Part shown: positions 28,753-38,392 of the stretch, in pieces
Position numbering within the stretch: the stretch's first letter is position 1
How the letters are laid out: every line of letters begins with the position of its first letter
Assembly: GCF_014636635.1 (NCBI RefSeq)
Contig: NZ_BMEO01000002.1
Coordinates: 310,001 to 374,000 of the forward strand
Direction: 5' to 3'
DNA length: 64,000 bases
Source of the DNA: Marinicella pacifica
Lineage (GTDB): Bacteria; Pseudomonadota; Gammaproteobacteria; Xanthomonadales; Marinicellaceae
Position numbers and translations under genes: made by a program
The notes under the pieces: model-generated
Database searches by the model: none
The model's input: only the letters and a program-made list of their open reading frames with translations
What the model was told of the DNA's origin: nothing

Positions 28753-28980
28753 TTAACTAAATTTATCTTTAATCTGGCTAATGCGTTTGGTTTCTTCGAA
28801 ATCTTTGGGGTTATTGGCGAGGATTCTTTGTGAGCGGGCGATGTCTTCGAGGGTTTGGTTAATTTGTTGTTGTTTCTGGGTGAGGTTTTTGAGGTGTTTA
28901 TTTAACAAGTAAACACCGATCATAACGGATACAATCAGCAAAACCGCCAAAAACATCTGTATCAATTGCATCGTACTCAT
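28753..28980 (-). CDS. Small single-pass membrane protein
   Basis: A 75-residue protein with one N-terminal membrane helix (MFLAVLLIVSVMIGVYLL) and a Gln/Lys-rich coiled-coil tail (LTQKQQQINQTLEDIA). No family is recognised. It stands 36 bp downstream of the ferredoxin reductase gene on the same strand and may be co-transcribed with it. Confidence 0.55.
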   Translation of the reverse strand: MSTMQLIQMFLAVLLIVSVMIGVYLLNKHLKNLTQKQQQINQTLEDIARSQRILANNPKDFEETKRISQIKDKFS

Positions 28981-29016
28981 TGCATGATTATAGACTTTTC
29001 GTGCATTGAATCCAGT

Positions 29017-29769
29017 TTATTTCTTCTTCACCGGCGGACTGACATATTTTTCGCGTTTAATCAGGGTCACCGGCAGGCCTTTATCCTTTAATAAAGCGAA
29101 GCTTTCATCCACCATACCCGGATTACCGCATAAATAAGCGATGTCCGAATCCACATCAAAATCCAGCTCAGCTAAAAACTTTTGCACATAACCTGTACGG
29201 TCATTTAGGGCCGGTTGTTCTCGTTCCCGGCGTGATAAACAGGGAATGTAATGAAAATTGCCATACGCTTTTTCAACCGCGCGAAAATCCGCTTCATATA
29301 AAAGCCCCGGTGCGTCCTGCGCCCCCATCACCACAAATACTTCAGAACCTGCCTTCAGTCGATTTTTTAATTCATTCAACATGGCACGATACGGCGTCAC
29401 ACCGGTACCGGTGGCAATAAGAAAATAGCGTTGGTGATGATCCGGCAACAAACAAAACCGGCCATAAGGCCCCGAAGCTTCTAACCGATCACCCGGTTGT
29501 AAAGCCGCCAGCTTTCGGGTGGCCAAACCGCCTTCAACCCAGGTCATGGCAATCTCAATCTCATCCAGCTCACATTTTTCTTCGGTAAAAATGGATGCAA
29601 TGGAATAACTTCTAAAAGTATCAAAGCCATCATCCTGCTGCATATGCAAACGCACAAACTGCCCCGCAATCGCCACCAGTGGTGTCTCACTTTCAACCTT
29701 AAATCGAATCGATACCGAATGGTCATTTAACGGAACCTGTTCTTTGAACACAAGAGAAAAAGGGGTCAT
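29017..29769 (-). CDS. Ferredoxin/flavodoxin-NADP+ reductase-like flavoprotein
   Basis: A 250-residue FNR-superfamily protein. The FAD-binding motif is FRSYSIAS near residue 52, the NAD(P)-binding motif GTGVTPYRAML near 120, and YLCGNPGMV follows near 208. The C terminus, KYVSPPVKKK, is basic, as in some Fpr proteins that bind NADPH. It would move electrons between NAD(P)H and ferredoxin, flavodoxin or another small acceptor; the partner is not in the neighbourhood. Confidence 0.82.
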   Translation of the reverse strand: MTPFSLVFKEQVPLNDHSVSIRFKVESETPLVAIAGQFVRLHMQQDDGFDTFRSYSIASIFTEEKCELDEIEIAMTWVEGGLATRKLAALQPGDRLEASGPYGRFCLLPDHHQRYFLIATGTGVTPYRAMLNELKNRLKAGSEVFVVMGAQDAPGLLYEADFRAVEKAYGNFHYIPCLSRREREQPALNDRTGYVQKFLAELDFDVDSDIAYLCGNPGMVDESFALLKDKGLPVTLIKREKYVSPPVKKK

Positions 29770-29891
29770 GTATTTTTAATCAGTTATTGAATCAGAATCG
29801 CCATTATCTCAAGACACGCGTCAAAGTTAAAGCAACACCTCCTAACAAAGCCAATTCCGACACCACAAGCGGTTTTTTGATCAAAAAATGA

Positions 29892-29920
29892 TTGAACACA
29901 CCCCATAATTTGACTATACT
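29892..29920 (+). promoter_or_regulatory. Sigma-70 promoter of tRNA-Thr
   Basis: A -35 box TTGAAC (29892-29897) and a -10 box TATACT (29915-29920) are separated by exactly 17 bp, 34 bp upstream of the mature tRNA. The spacing and sequences are close to consensus. Confidence 0.75.
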
Positions 29921-29954
29921 TCGCATCCTCGCTTAAAAACGAGCGCCAACCAGT

Positions 29955-30030
<76 letters not shown>

Positions 30031-30271
30031 TTTCAAATTCCCCCTATCGACTTTATATTTTAAAAACCACAACGTCTTCGGATTGCCCTGGTGTTGAATA
30101 TCCAAAGACATCAAACCCACATCAACCATCTTCTCCCGCAAATACATGGAAACCCATCCGTCTCACTAAAAACTGATAACTGTTAGAAACAATCAAAGAA
30201 ACTGCTTTGTCTGTTGTTAAAATCCAGTTAATATTGTGTTGTCGCAACTTCAAATCGATAAAAAAATTCAC

Positions 30272-32122
30272 ATGGCCAAATCAGCAACGGAACGAAGGCA
30301 GCAATTTGAGAACATTGTCGCAAAAGCCGAAAGGGAATTTGACAACAATCCAAATGCGTATAAAAACAAACTTAAATGGCTGGCTTTTATCGGCTATGGG
30401 TATTTATTTTTTATTTTGTTTTTATGTTTATCATTTTTAGCAGGATTGGTTTGGATGGCCATCAAATCAACGGTGTTTTTGCTATTTTTAATTAAAAGCA
30501 AAATGATTGTTTTGGTGCTCGGGGTTGTTTACGTTATTTTCCGTTCCCTGTTTATCAAAATACCCGAACCGGAAGGCTTGCGGATCAATAAAAAGGATGC
30601 ACCCGCACTCTTTAAAAAAGTTTCCGTGCTTCGAAAACAGCTTAAGACGCCCAAAATTCACAGCATTATATTAACACCTGAACTTAATGCAGCCATTCAC
30701 CAAAGACCCCGTTTGGGCATATTCGGGTGGCAAAAAAACACCTTGATTCTTGGTGCTGATTTGTTAATGTGTCTCAACGAAGAACAAGCCATGGCGGTGA
30801 TTGCACACGAATTAGGCCATTTATCAGGCGGCCATTCAAAATTTAACGGCTGGATTTATCGTATCAGAATCAGCTGGATGAACATTCAACATGCCGTGAT
30901 GAATGTGAGCACCGTGGCTAAGTGGGTATTTGGCTACTTTTTTTCATGGTATGCCCCCTACTTTAATGCGTATTCATTTGCTTTGGCACGCGCCAATGAG
31001 TTTGAAGCCGATGCCATCGCCACCAAAGCCACATCACCTGAGGCTCTGGCGCAAGCTTTGGTGGGGCTTGAAGTGATGTCAGAAAGTTATTTCTCAGGCT
31101 ATTGGAAAAATGTTGAGAAACAGGTCTTTGTTCAACCGCATATCGATATGAACTATTTTTTGAACAGTCATAAAAATATTCAAACTTTTCAGCTTGATCC
31201 GGCCAAACAACAGGCCATCATTGCCGAAAAATTAAAAGCCAAAACCAATCTCCAGGACACCCACCCTGCCCTGAAAGACCGATTAACAGCGATTGACGCC
31301 AAACCAGAATTCAGCTTTAATCCAAAAACCACTGTTTCAGAAGTTTGGTTCACGCATTTTGTTGCTAATTACTTAATGCCTTTGGCACAAGATTGGCTCA
31401 AGGATGCCAAGCAATATTGGCAAGACACCCATGCGAAAGGACAGGATGCCCTTAACAGAATCGATGAGCTTGATAAAAAGACACCGCTTTCAGAGGATGA
31501 GTTGCTTGAAAAAGCCCACTTACAACTATTTTTACAACAACGTAAAACAGCGCTTCACACCTTTAAAGAAGTGCTGAGTCAGAATAAAAATGAACCCAAT
31601 GCGCTGTATCATATTGGTGCTTATTTTCTCGAAAAAAACCATGCAAAAGGTGCTCAATTTTTAGAACGCCTTCTCCACAACGGTGACTATGCCCAGGAAG
31701 CAAGCCATCATTTGTTAGGTTTTTATCAACAAAATAACATGGCCGAAGAAGCCGAGCGTATTCAGCTCACCATTGATCATCTCTACGATCAAGAAGAGGC
31801 ATTGTATGAGGAAGTGACCACAACCCATGTAAAAGATGATTTTTTCAGAACAGATTTATCAAAAGAAGAACTCAGCGAACTCAAAAAATCTGTCCGAAAG
31901 TACGATGGTATTCGCCATGCCTGGGTGTGCCAGAAACGACTCAAAACCAATCCTGATGCCGCCATGTTCGTGATTCTTTTTGAACTTCATACAAATGAAT
32001 CAGAAGCCGCAACTTTTGAAACTGATTACCCGCTTGAATTGAATGGCTACTACACATTTGTCAATATTGAACATAAAAAATTAGCCAACACCATCCGCAA
32101 TCACACCCTTCAACTTTTTTAA
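30272..32122 (+). CDS. M48-family membrane metalloprotease with TPR tail
   Basis: A 616-residue protein from the ATG at 30272. Two membrane helices lie at about residues 35-95 (FIGYGYLFFILFLCLSF; VLVLGVVYVIF). The zinc motif is HELGHLSGGH near residue 183, with the third ligand Glu in NEFEADAIA. C-terminal helical repeats (about 400-520) look TPR-like (EPNALYHIGAYFLEKNHAKG). The build resembles HtpX/BepA-type quality-control proteases, but the large C-terminal part is unlike HtpX. The ribosome site is weak. Confidence 0.87.
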   Translation: MAKSATERRQQFENIVAKAEREFDNNPNAYKNKLKWLAFIGYGYLFFILFLCLSFLAGLVWMAIKSTVFLLFLIKSKMIVLVLGVVYVIFRSLFIKIPEPEGLRINKKDAPALFKKVSVLRKQLKTPKIHSIILTPELNAAIHQRPRLGIFGWQKNTLILGADLLMCLNEEQAMAVIAHELGHLSGGHSKFNGWIYRIRISWMNIQHAVMNVSTVAKWVFGYFFSWYAPYFNAYSFALARANEFEADAIATKATSPEALAQALVGLEVMSESYFSGYWKNVEKQVFVQPHIDMNYFLNSHKNIQTFQLDPAKQQAIIAEKLKAKTNLQDTHPALKDRLTAIDAKPEFSFNPKTTVSEVWFTHFVANYLMPLAQDWLKDAKQYWQDTHAKGQDALNRIDELDKKTPLSEDELLEKAHLQLFLQQRKTALHTFKEVLSQNKNEPNALYHIGAYFLEKNHAKGAQFLERLLHNGDYAQEASHHLLGFYQQNNMAEEAERIQLTIDHLYDQEEALYEEVTTTHVKDDFFRTDLSKEELSELKKSVRKYDGIRHAWVCQKRLKTNPDAAMFVILFELHTNESEAATFETDYPLELNGYYTFVNIEHKKLANTIRNHTLQLF

Positions 32123-32175
32123 ATGGCGGCAACCTTACCCAACTATTAAGTTTAACATTTTATGACGGGCTCTCA

Positions 32176-32688
32176 ATGTCGACCATCACCCAAACAAACC
32201 GCCTGAAACTCCGCCACATAAAGCCATCAGACACCGAGTTTCTGTTTGATCTTTATAACCAGGACGCCTTTATCGAGCACATTGGTAATCGCGGTTTGTC
32301 GAGTCTTGCTAAAACCCGGGAATTTATTCAGGCTGTGCAAGCGAATTATCAGAAACATGGCTTTTGGTTGTATCTGCTTGAGGACAGGCAGTCGCTTGAA
32401 CCGATCGGTGTAAACGGCCTGGTGCAACGGGATTATTTGGATGCGCCGGATATCGGCTTTGCCATCAGTGAGGCGCATTGGGGGCAGGGTTTTGCCTATG
32501 AATCTTCACTGGCCGTGCTTGAGCATGCCAGAGCACTAAAACTCGATACACTTTACGCCATTATCAGCCCGGGCAATATCGCTTCAATCCGGTTAATCGA
32601 GAAATTAAGTTTTGATTTTGTCAAACAAGCGCAGCTGTCAACGGAAGAAGACGCCGTTAATCTTTACCAAAAATTGTTGATTCAATAA
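32176..32688 (+). CDS. GNAT-family N-acetyltransferase (RimJ-like)
   Basis: A 170-residue acetyltransferase of the Acetyltransf_3 type. It starts with TNRLKLRHIKPSDTEFLFDLYNQ, has the acetyl-CoA-binding region EAHWGQGFAYESSLAVLEHA, and ends with NIASIRLIEKLSF. The substrate may be a protein N terminus or a small amine; this cannot be told. It follows the M48 gene by 53 bp. Confidence 0.88.
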   Translation: MSTITQTNRLKLRHIKPSDTEFLFDLYNQDAFIEHIGNRGLSSLAKTREFIQAVQANYQKHGFWLYLLEDRQSLEPIGVNGLVQRDYLDAPDIGFAISEAHWGQGFAYESSLAVLEHARALKLDTLYAIISPGNIASIRLIEKLSFDFVKQAQLSTEEDAVNLYQKLLIQ

Positions 32689-32732
32689 TTAGTTGGCATT
32701 AAAACGATGCTTTGATTGTAGTGTCGATAATA

Positions 32733-33332
32733 TCAGCCAATAATCCCTTCAATCTCAGTCAGCAACGCCATTAAATCATCGCTCGGTACTGAGCGTATAT
32801 GTTCTTTTAATGCCGCACTGAGTTCGGGCTGTTCCGTTAGACTGTCGGGGGTTTGATGAACCATTTGCGCAAACAGGGACAGACAGACAGTTGTGGTAAG
32901 CGCCGGATTAATCGCATGGGTCTGGCTGGTGGGTTTATGGTTAATTTCATCGTGTATGGCGCGGATTAATAATTTTAGGTGCTGCCGCTGTTGTCTGAGA
33001 ATCCGTTTTTCGGCACGGTGGCTGATGAAATACTTGGCACTTTTGTAATAGGCATTGCTGAACAAACTTTGTTCAATGGCGTCCTGGAGTTGTAGCACCG
33101 ACGGTTCCGGCGCACCGCCTTGGTGGTATTTTAAATAACGCAGAATTTGCGCCTGAAGTCGGGCTTGCTTGTCTTTGCTATATTCTTTGTATTGCTTGCG
33201 AATGGTACTGAGGGTTCGGTTTAAGCGTTCACTATCAAAATCCACTGCCTGTAAATTACGTTTTATAATCCGTTTGGGAACGGCCTGGATTTTGTCGGAA
33301 TTTGTGGATGTGAATGAATGGCTTGGGTTCAT
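32733..33332 (-). CDS. Hypothetical basic helical protein
   Basis: A 199-residue cytoplasmic protein with no signal peptide and no recognised domain. The N-terminal half is rich in Arg, Lys and Gln (RLNRTLSTIRKQYKEYSKDK; RILRQQRQHLKLLIRA) and looks helical, with possible nucleic acid contact. The C-terminal half ends SDDLMALLTEIEGIIG. It is divergent from the serine hydrolase gene, with an FNR-type box between them. Confidence 0.6.
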   Translation of the reverse strand: MNPSHSFTSTNSDKIQAVPKRIIKRNLQAVDFDSERLNRTLSTIRKQYKEYSKDKQARLQAQILRYLKYHQGGAPEPSVLQLQDAIEQSLFSNAYYKSAKYFISHRAEKRILRQQRQHLKLLIRAIHDEINHKPTSQTHAINPALTTTVCLSLFAQMVHQTPDSLTEQPELSAALKEHIRSVPSDDLMALLTEIEGIIG

Positions 33333-33389
33333 GAAATTGATATATTTTTTCCAGTTTTCTTAATGTAGCCACCGTGTTGTGTCTTGGCA

Positions 33390-33403
33390 TTGATTTACAT
33401 CAA
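33390..33403. promoter_or_regulatory. Consensus FNR/Anr-type binding site
   Basis: TTGATTTACATCAA matches the FNR/Anr/Dnr consensus TTGAT-N4-ATCAA at every defined base. It lies 75 bp upstream of the serine hydrolase start (33478) and 58 bp upstream of the divergent 33332 start, so either or both genes could respond to oxygen. CRP-type regulators use a related half-site, so the protein is not certain. Confidence 0.55.
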
Positions 33404-33477
33404 TTGGTATGACTTTCCTCACATGAAATGATTGACATATCCATGTTAGACTCAGGTATTGAAAAACAATCATTGCC

Positions 33478-35145
33478 ATGACAACACCATTCGCTTTACG
33501 TCACTTCAAGCTCTTTTCACTGATAACTTTAATTGTCACCGGCTTGTTTTTAAATGCCTCGGTCCAAGCTAAAACGGATATAAATCGCACATCAGAAGTG
33601 CCGTTAAACGAATATGGACAGGCTCTGGCCACACATAATCGTGTGTTGGGCACCTGGGCCTTGTATCAGGGCGATGAAACAATTTTTAAACAAACCTGGC
33701 TGCCTTCTGAAGACGGGTCAAGCATCGTTATCGCTGATGATAAACAAATGCATCAATACAAAATCGGCTCAATCAGTAAAACATTTACGGCGGTACTGAC
33801 TTTTAAAATGATTGAGGCCGGCAAGCTGAGTTTAGACACACCTTTGAGCCAATATTACCCAAAAATTACCAACGCCAAAAACATCACCATCGGTCATATG
33901 CTGAATCACCATTCTGGGATTGCCAATTACACCGACAGTCCTGATTTTATGTCGTATTACCAATCACCTCAGACTGAAGAACAGATGGTGACTCGGATTG
34001 AGGCCTTACCGGCGGCTTTTGCGCCCGGTGAAAAAGCCGCCTACAGCAACAGTAATTACCTTTTGCTTGGCTATATTCTGGAACAGGTTAGTGGCCAAAG
34101 TTATGCCGATTTACTCAACAAGCACATTGTTAAGCCGTTGGCCCTTCAGCATACTTATTTTGGGACAGACAGTCATGGCGCTGAGATTAAGTCCTATCAA
34201 TGGCACAATGACGAAGACCAATGGCAAAGCATCGATCCCTGGAGTCTGTCCGTGGCCGGTGCCGCCGGGGCGATTATTTCCAGCAGCGATGATTTAAATC
34301 GCTTCTTTCGGGGCTTGTTTAATGACCAATTATTGTCCAAAGAGCATTTCGAGAAAATGATTTCACTCACCGACGGTTTTGGTTATGGGATTTTTAAAAC
34401 CAAAGTCAAAAACAAGGATAAGGAGATCATCGGCTACTGGCACAATGGCGGCATCGAAGGTTTTGCCAGCCATGCGATATATTTCCCCGACATTGACGTC
34501 ACCACCGTGGTGTTGAGTAACGGCCTGAATAAACTCACTGTGGACGATCTCAACAGCGCCCTGATTGATGCTTATTTGGGTCATTCTTTGGACAATAAAA
34601 TGGCCGCCCTGGACATTAAAGCGGATGAGTTAAAGCCGTACACCGGCTATTTCCAGAGCGATACCAGCCCGCTGGATATCGAGGTGATGCTGATGGAAGA
34701 CCAACTGATGGCACAAGCCACCGGCCAGAGCGCCTTTCCCTTGACACCGGACGGTGAACGCCGCTTTACCTTCCAACCGGCGGGTATTGAGATGCTGTTC
34801 ACCGAAGACATGAACAGCTTTACTTTAAATCAGGGTGAGCATAAAAACGTTTATCAACGCAACGATGCCGCTAAGCCCAAAGCCGCCGAAATCCCCTTAG
34901 AAACCTTACAGCAATACACCGGCGTATATGCCACAGAAGGTTTTCCACTGGACATCAAGGTCTTTATCGAAAACGGACAGCTGATGGCGCAGGCCACCGG
35001 TCAGGGTGCGTTCTTACTCACGGTACAAAGCGATACTGAATTTAGCTTCTCGCCGGCGAATATCACCATGGTTTTTAATCCTGAAACAAACAGCATGCAA
35101 TTCACCCAAATGTCGCGCAGCTTTGAGATGCGGAAAAAAGAATAA
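33478..35145 (+). CDS. Secreted class C beta-lactamase-like serine hydrolase with two C-terminal repeats
   Basis: A 555-residue secreted protein with a signal peptide (LITLIVTGLFLNASVQA). The penicillin-binding fold carries Ser98 in SISK, Tyr189 in YSN and His322 in HNG, the usual catalytic set of the class C/esterase EstB group. The C-terminal part contains two tandem copies of an about 85-residue beta domain. One begins YTGYFQSDTSPLDIEVML and the other YTGVYATEGFPLDIKVFI, both with QLMAQATGQ. The substrate is unknown; D-amino peptides or esters are possible. Confidence 0.9.
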   Translation: MTTPFALRHFKLFSLITLIVTGLFLNASVQAKTDINRTSEVPLNEYGQALATHNRVLGTWALYQGDETIFKQTWLPSEDGSSIVIADDKQMHQYKIGSISKTFTAVLTFKMIEAGKLSLDTPLSQYYPKITNAKNITIGHMLNHHSGIANYTDSPDFMSYYQSPQTEEQMVTRIEALPAAFAPGEKAAYSNSNYLLLGYILEQVSGQSYADLLNKHIVKPLALQHTYFGTDSHGAEIKSYQWHNDEDQWQSIDPWSLSVAGAAGAIISSSDDLNRFFRGLFNDQLLSKEHFEKMISLTDGFGYGIFKTKVKNKDKEIIGYWHNGGIEGFASHAIYFPDIDVTTVVLSNGLNKLTVDDLNSALIDAYLGHSLDNKMAALDIKADELKPYTGYFQSDTSPLDIEVMLMEDQLMAQATGQSAFPLTPDGERRFTFQPAGIEMLFTEDMNSFTLNQGEHKNVYQRNDAAKPKAAEIPLETLQQYTGVYATEGFPLDIKVFIENGQLMAQATGQGAFLLTVQSDTEFSFSPANITMVFNPETNSMQFTQMSRSFEMRKKE

Positions 35146-35254
35146 AAAGTTCTCTTGCATTTGCCTAACTTAACATTGGCTCTCTTTGAGGACCGCTAAT
35201 ATTCTATCGAATACTGATATGAAATAAATTTTCGAGCATAATGGGTTTCCTTCA

Positions 35255-36445
35255 TCAGTCTTTCTGCTCAGTTTTCGACAAAATAACCCGGTTTCGACCC
35301 TGTCTTTTTGCCGCATAGAGGGCCTCATCGGCGTGCGCCAGTGACTGTTCAATATGTTCTTGTTGTGATACCTCATGCACACCGATACTGATGGTTAACC
35401 GGACTGATTGTTGGTTCGATAAAGCCACCCGGTTTTGAGCAAATTGTTGGCGCAATTCTTCAGCAAGTTTAATGGCATCTTCTTGTGACGTGTCAAATAA
35501 AGTGATGAGAAACTCTTCACCGCCCATGCGGGCAATGATTCGGTTCTCACTATCGTATAATTTCAGCCGCTCTGAAACATACTGCAGTACCTGATCACCG
35601 GCGGCATGACCCTGAGCGTCATTGATTTTTTTAAACCTATCAATATCGATGGCCAGCAAAGCCGTTATTTTTCTGTCGCCGCCCTTGACTTGCTGATTGG
35701 ATTCAATTTCATGGAAAAATCCCCGACGATTAAGCAAACCGGTTAACCAGTCATGCATCGCCAGATCTGCATTGCGAATCGCCAGCGAGGTAAACTTCAA
35801 GGCCAAACAGCCAACGGCCAGAGTCAACATAAACAGTAAAGAGGCGATACTAAAAATGGACCGGTGATAATTCAATGAGGTAACTGCGGTGGTCGGCAGC
35901 AGTTGAGCTATGCTGGCATATGCCCAGACAAAAATTATTATATAAACAACCACAACATAGCGCAGTCGCCGATAAATGCGTGCATATTCAATTCGAAAGG
36001 GTTGAGCGAGGATTTGTTGGAGTGCGATAAAATAAAGCACTTGTCCGGAAGCTGTGCACAACACCCGAAAACGGGCATTCGGCCATAACAATTCCCATGC
36101 GATAATACTTGTCAAAGGAAAAGCCATCAGCACAATAAGCAACCAGGAATTAATCGGTTGCTGACCAAAGCGCCAAAAACCCATGAGGAAAAACACCGAT
36201 GCGACACCCATCGACAAATGATTGAATGTATTGCGCACAATGGACCATGCTTCGGGCACATCAAAAGAAAAGGCAAATAACGATAAACCATTCACAAAAA
36301 ACCCCAGCGCCCACCATCTGGCTGCACCCTGATTAAATTGCCTTATTCCCATGTACAGCAATAAACCACCAAGCATCATTTGCATGATAGCCCGTGCAAA
36401 GGCGATGGTGACAATATCAACGGTCAGCAGTGTGATACCATTCAT
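35255..36445 (-). CDS. Membrane diguanylate cyclase (GGEEF)
   Basis: A 396-residue protein. The N-terminal about 215 residues hold some seven membrane helices (MQMMLGGLLLYMG, WLLIVLMAFPLTSIIAW). The C-terminal GGDEF domain begins DLAMHDWLTGLLNRRGF and has the active site RMGGEEF near residue 308. The five-residue-upstream position holds SENR instead of RxxD, so the inhibitory I-site is missing. It makes cyclic di-GMP in response to an unknown membrane signal. Stand-alone HD-GYP genes, likely hydrolases of the same messenger, lie 8 and 14 kb away. No clear ribosome site precedes the ATG. Confidence 0.92.
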   Translation of the reverse strand: MNGITLLTVDIVTIAFARAIMQMMLGGLLLYMGIRQFNQGAARWWALGFFVNGLSLFAFSFDVPEAWSIVRNTFNHLSMGVASVFFLMGFWRFGQQPINSWLLIVLMAFPLTSIIAWELLWPNARFRVLCTASGQVLYFIALQQILAQPFRIEYARIYRRLRYVVVVYIIIFVWAYASIAQLLPTTAVTSLNYHRSIFSIASLLFMLTLAVGCLALKFTSLAIRNADLAMHDWLTGLLNRRGFFHEIESNQQVKGGDRKITALLAIDIDRFKKINDAQGHAAGDQVLQYVSERLKLYDSENRIIARMGGEEFLITLFDTSQEDAIKLAEELRQQFAQNRVALSNQQSVRLTISIGVHEVSQQEHIEQSLAHADEALYAAKRQGRNRVILSKTEQKD

Positions 36446-36663
36446 GGGTTGATGTGTTTGATGGATTGATAAACCAGTCTATTATCATTTATTCATACCA
36501 TGATTACCAATTTGTTGGAATTTTAAAATTATTTTATGTATAACCACAGTCAATAATTCTGAACCCATTGAAGAATAACCAAGCAAATTTGTGTGTAACT
36601 TTACTGATGACAATCCTCAAATCAACTATAATTGAAGAATAAACTAATAGAAAGGTTGACTGA

Positions 36664-37239
36664 ATGTCATTTAATGAAATTAACAGCCGTTACGGCTTAA
36701 ATCCGGCCCACAGTGAAGTGGTCGCGGCCTGCAAAACCGTTGAACCCTGCCGGGTTTTGGATATGGGCTGTGGCAGCGGGCGCAATGCATTGTACTTAAG
36801 TCAACTGGGCTTTGAGGTCACAGCTGTGGACAATAATCCCAATGCCATTCAAAGGCTGCAGCAGATTGTGACTGCAGAGAACATCGACAACATACAGGCG
36901 CAGGTTTACGATCTGAATCAGGCCGAACTCAGCGAAGATTATGGCTTTATCGCCTGTACCGTGACCTTAATGTTTCTTCATCCTGCGCGGGTTGATGCGA
37001 TGATCACTGATATGCAAGCCCATACCCTGCCCGGTGGTTATAACCTGATTGTTTGCGCCATGGATACAGACCAGCACCCCTGCCCGGTTCCGTTCCCTTT
37101 TACCTTCAATGCGGGTCAGTTAAGCGAAGCCTACGTCGGTTGGGAATTACTCAAGTATAATGAAGACATCGGCACCATGCACAATGGTGCGCAACTACAG
37201 TTTGCCACCCTGTTAGCGCGCAAACCGAATCAGTCATAA
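36664..37239 (+). CDS. TehB-like SAM-dependent methyltransferase
   Basis: A 191-residue class I methyltransferase close to TehB. It starts NEINSRYGLNPAHSEVV, has motif I VLDMGCGSGRNALYL and motif II VTAVDNNPNAI, and later FIACTVTLMFL. TehB detoxifies tellurite and selenite by methylation, but the family is broad. It is the first gene of a five-gene operon of flavin- and thiamine-dependent enzymes, so it may act in that pathway. The next gene starts 19 bp downstream. Confidence 0.82.
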   Translation: MSFNEINSRYGLNPAHSEVVAACKTVEPCRVLDMGCGSGRNALYLSQLGFEVTAVDNNPNAIQRLQQIVTAENIDNIQAQVYDLNQAELSEDYGFIACTVTLMFLHPARVDAMITDMQAHTLPGGYNLIVCAMDTDQHPCPVPFPFTFNAGQLSEAYVGWELLKYNEDIGTMHNGAQLQFATLLARKPNQS

Positions 37240-37258
37240 TGAATTGGGAGGTCTTTTT

Positions 37259-38389
37259 ATGCGAATAACGGTTATCGGTGCGGGTTTCGCGGCACTCACC
37301 GCGGTCAAAACGCTGCGCAAACAATCAAAAAGCGTTGACATAACGGTTATCGCCCCGAAAGCTGAGTTCGTCTATTTACCCAGTGTTATTTGGCTACCAA
37401 CCGAGCTGCGAACAGCCGATGATTTACGCATTGACCTCACCCATTACTTTACAAAAATGCGCGTCAACTTTGTCGCCGGTAAAGTACAGAAAATTTCTGA
37501 TGATGGTCGTCAGGTTTTTACCGAGACCGAGTCGATTGAGAACGATGCCCTGATAATTGCCGGTGGCGGTCGTTTTATAAAAAAACTGCCGGGCATTGAG
37601 CATGTGCTGACCCCTTGCGAAGGTATCCAGGTGGGTGAAAAGATTCGCGAGCGACTGGCGGCCATGAAATCCGGCACCATTGCGATGGGTTTTGGCGGCA
37701 ATCCAAAAGAACCCACCGCCATGCGCGGCGGTCCCATGTTTGAGTTTGTGTTTATTATCGAAACCTTATTGCGAAAACAGGGCCGACGCGATCAGTTTAA
37801 GCTGGTGTTTTTTAATCCCAAGGATAAACCCGGTGTTCGCTTGGGCCCGGATGTGCCCGGTAAGCTGATGAGTTTGATGCGCAAACAGGGTGTAGAGACT
37901 CATCTTGGTCATAAAATTAAAGGCTTTACCGAAAAAAGTGTCATCACAGAAGCCGGTGAAATTGCCGCTGATCTCATCCTGTTTATGCCGGGTATGACCG
38001 GCGCTGCCTGGCTGGACAATACCAGTCTTCCGCGCTCCTCAGGTGGCATGATAGCTGCTAATGAGCACACCCAGGTGGCCGGTTTTAAGCATGTCTATGT
38101 GGCCGGTGATGCGGGTAGTTTTCCCGGTCCCGAATGGCAACCCAAACAAGCCCATGCCGCCGATATCCAGGCCAAAGTGGCCGCCACCAATGCGCTGCGC
38201 TTACTGCACAATGACACCGCTGAACTCGATAAAATTCACCACGAACTGTTGTGTATTATCGACTCCCTCAGCCACGGCATTTTTATCAAACGCAACGACA
38301 AAGGCGCCACCTTCTTACCGCCCCTGCGGATAATGCATTACGCCAAGCGCTTTTTTGAAAAACGCTACTTACGCCAATATCGCGGGTAA
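37259..38389 (+). CDS. SQR/Ndh-like FAD-dependent oxidoreductase
   Basis: A 376-residue Pyr_redox_2-family flavoprotein from the ATG at 37259, with the strong site GGGAGG 7 bases before it. The FAD motif is VIGAGFAALTAV at the N terminus, and a second FAD-binding stretch is HVYVAGDAGSF. The fold resembles sulfide:quinone oxidoreductase and type II NADH dehydrogenase. The C-terminal basic amphipathic tail (HYAKRFFEKRYLRQYR) fits membrane attachment and quinone reduction. The cysteines of classical SQR are not clearly present, so sulfide oxidation should not be assumed. It is the second gene of the operon. Confidence 0.8.
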   Translation: MRITVIGAGFAALTAVKTLRKQSKSVDITVIAPKAEFVYLPSVIWLPTELRTADDLRIDLTHYFTKMRVNFVAGKVQKISDDGRQVFTETESIENDALIIAGGGRFIKKLPGIEHVLTPCEGIQVGEKIRERLAAMKSGTIAMGFGGNPKEPTAMRGGPMFEFVFIIETLLRKQGRRDQFKLVFFNPKDKPGVRLGPDVPGKLMSLMRKQGVETHLGHKIKGFTEKSVITEAGEIAADLILFMPGMTGAAWLDNTSLPRSSGGMIAANEHTQVAGFKHVYVAGDAGSFPGPEWQPKQAHAADIQAKVAATNALRLLHNDTAELDKIHHELLCIIDSLSHGIFIKRNDKGATFLPPLRIMHYAKRFFEKRYLRQYRG

Positions 38390-38392
38390 GGC

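Noticed and set aside
37259-38389. Sulfide:quinone oxidoreductase (sqr)
   Set aside because: The fold agrees, but the conserved catalytic cysteines are not evident and no sulfur-oxidation genes are nearby.
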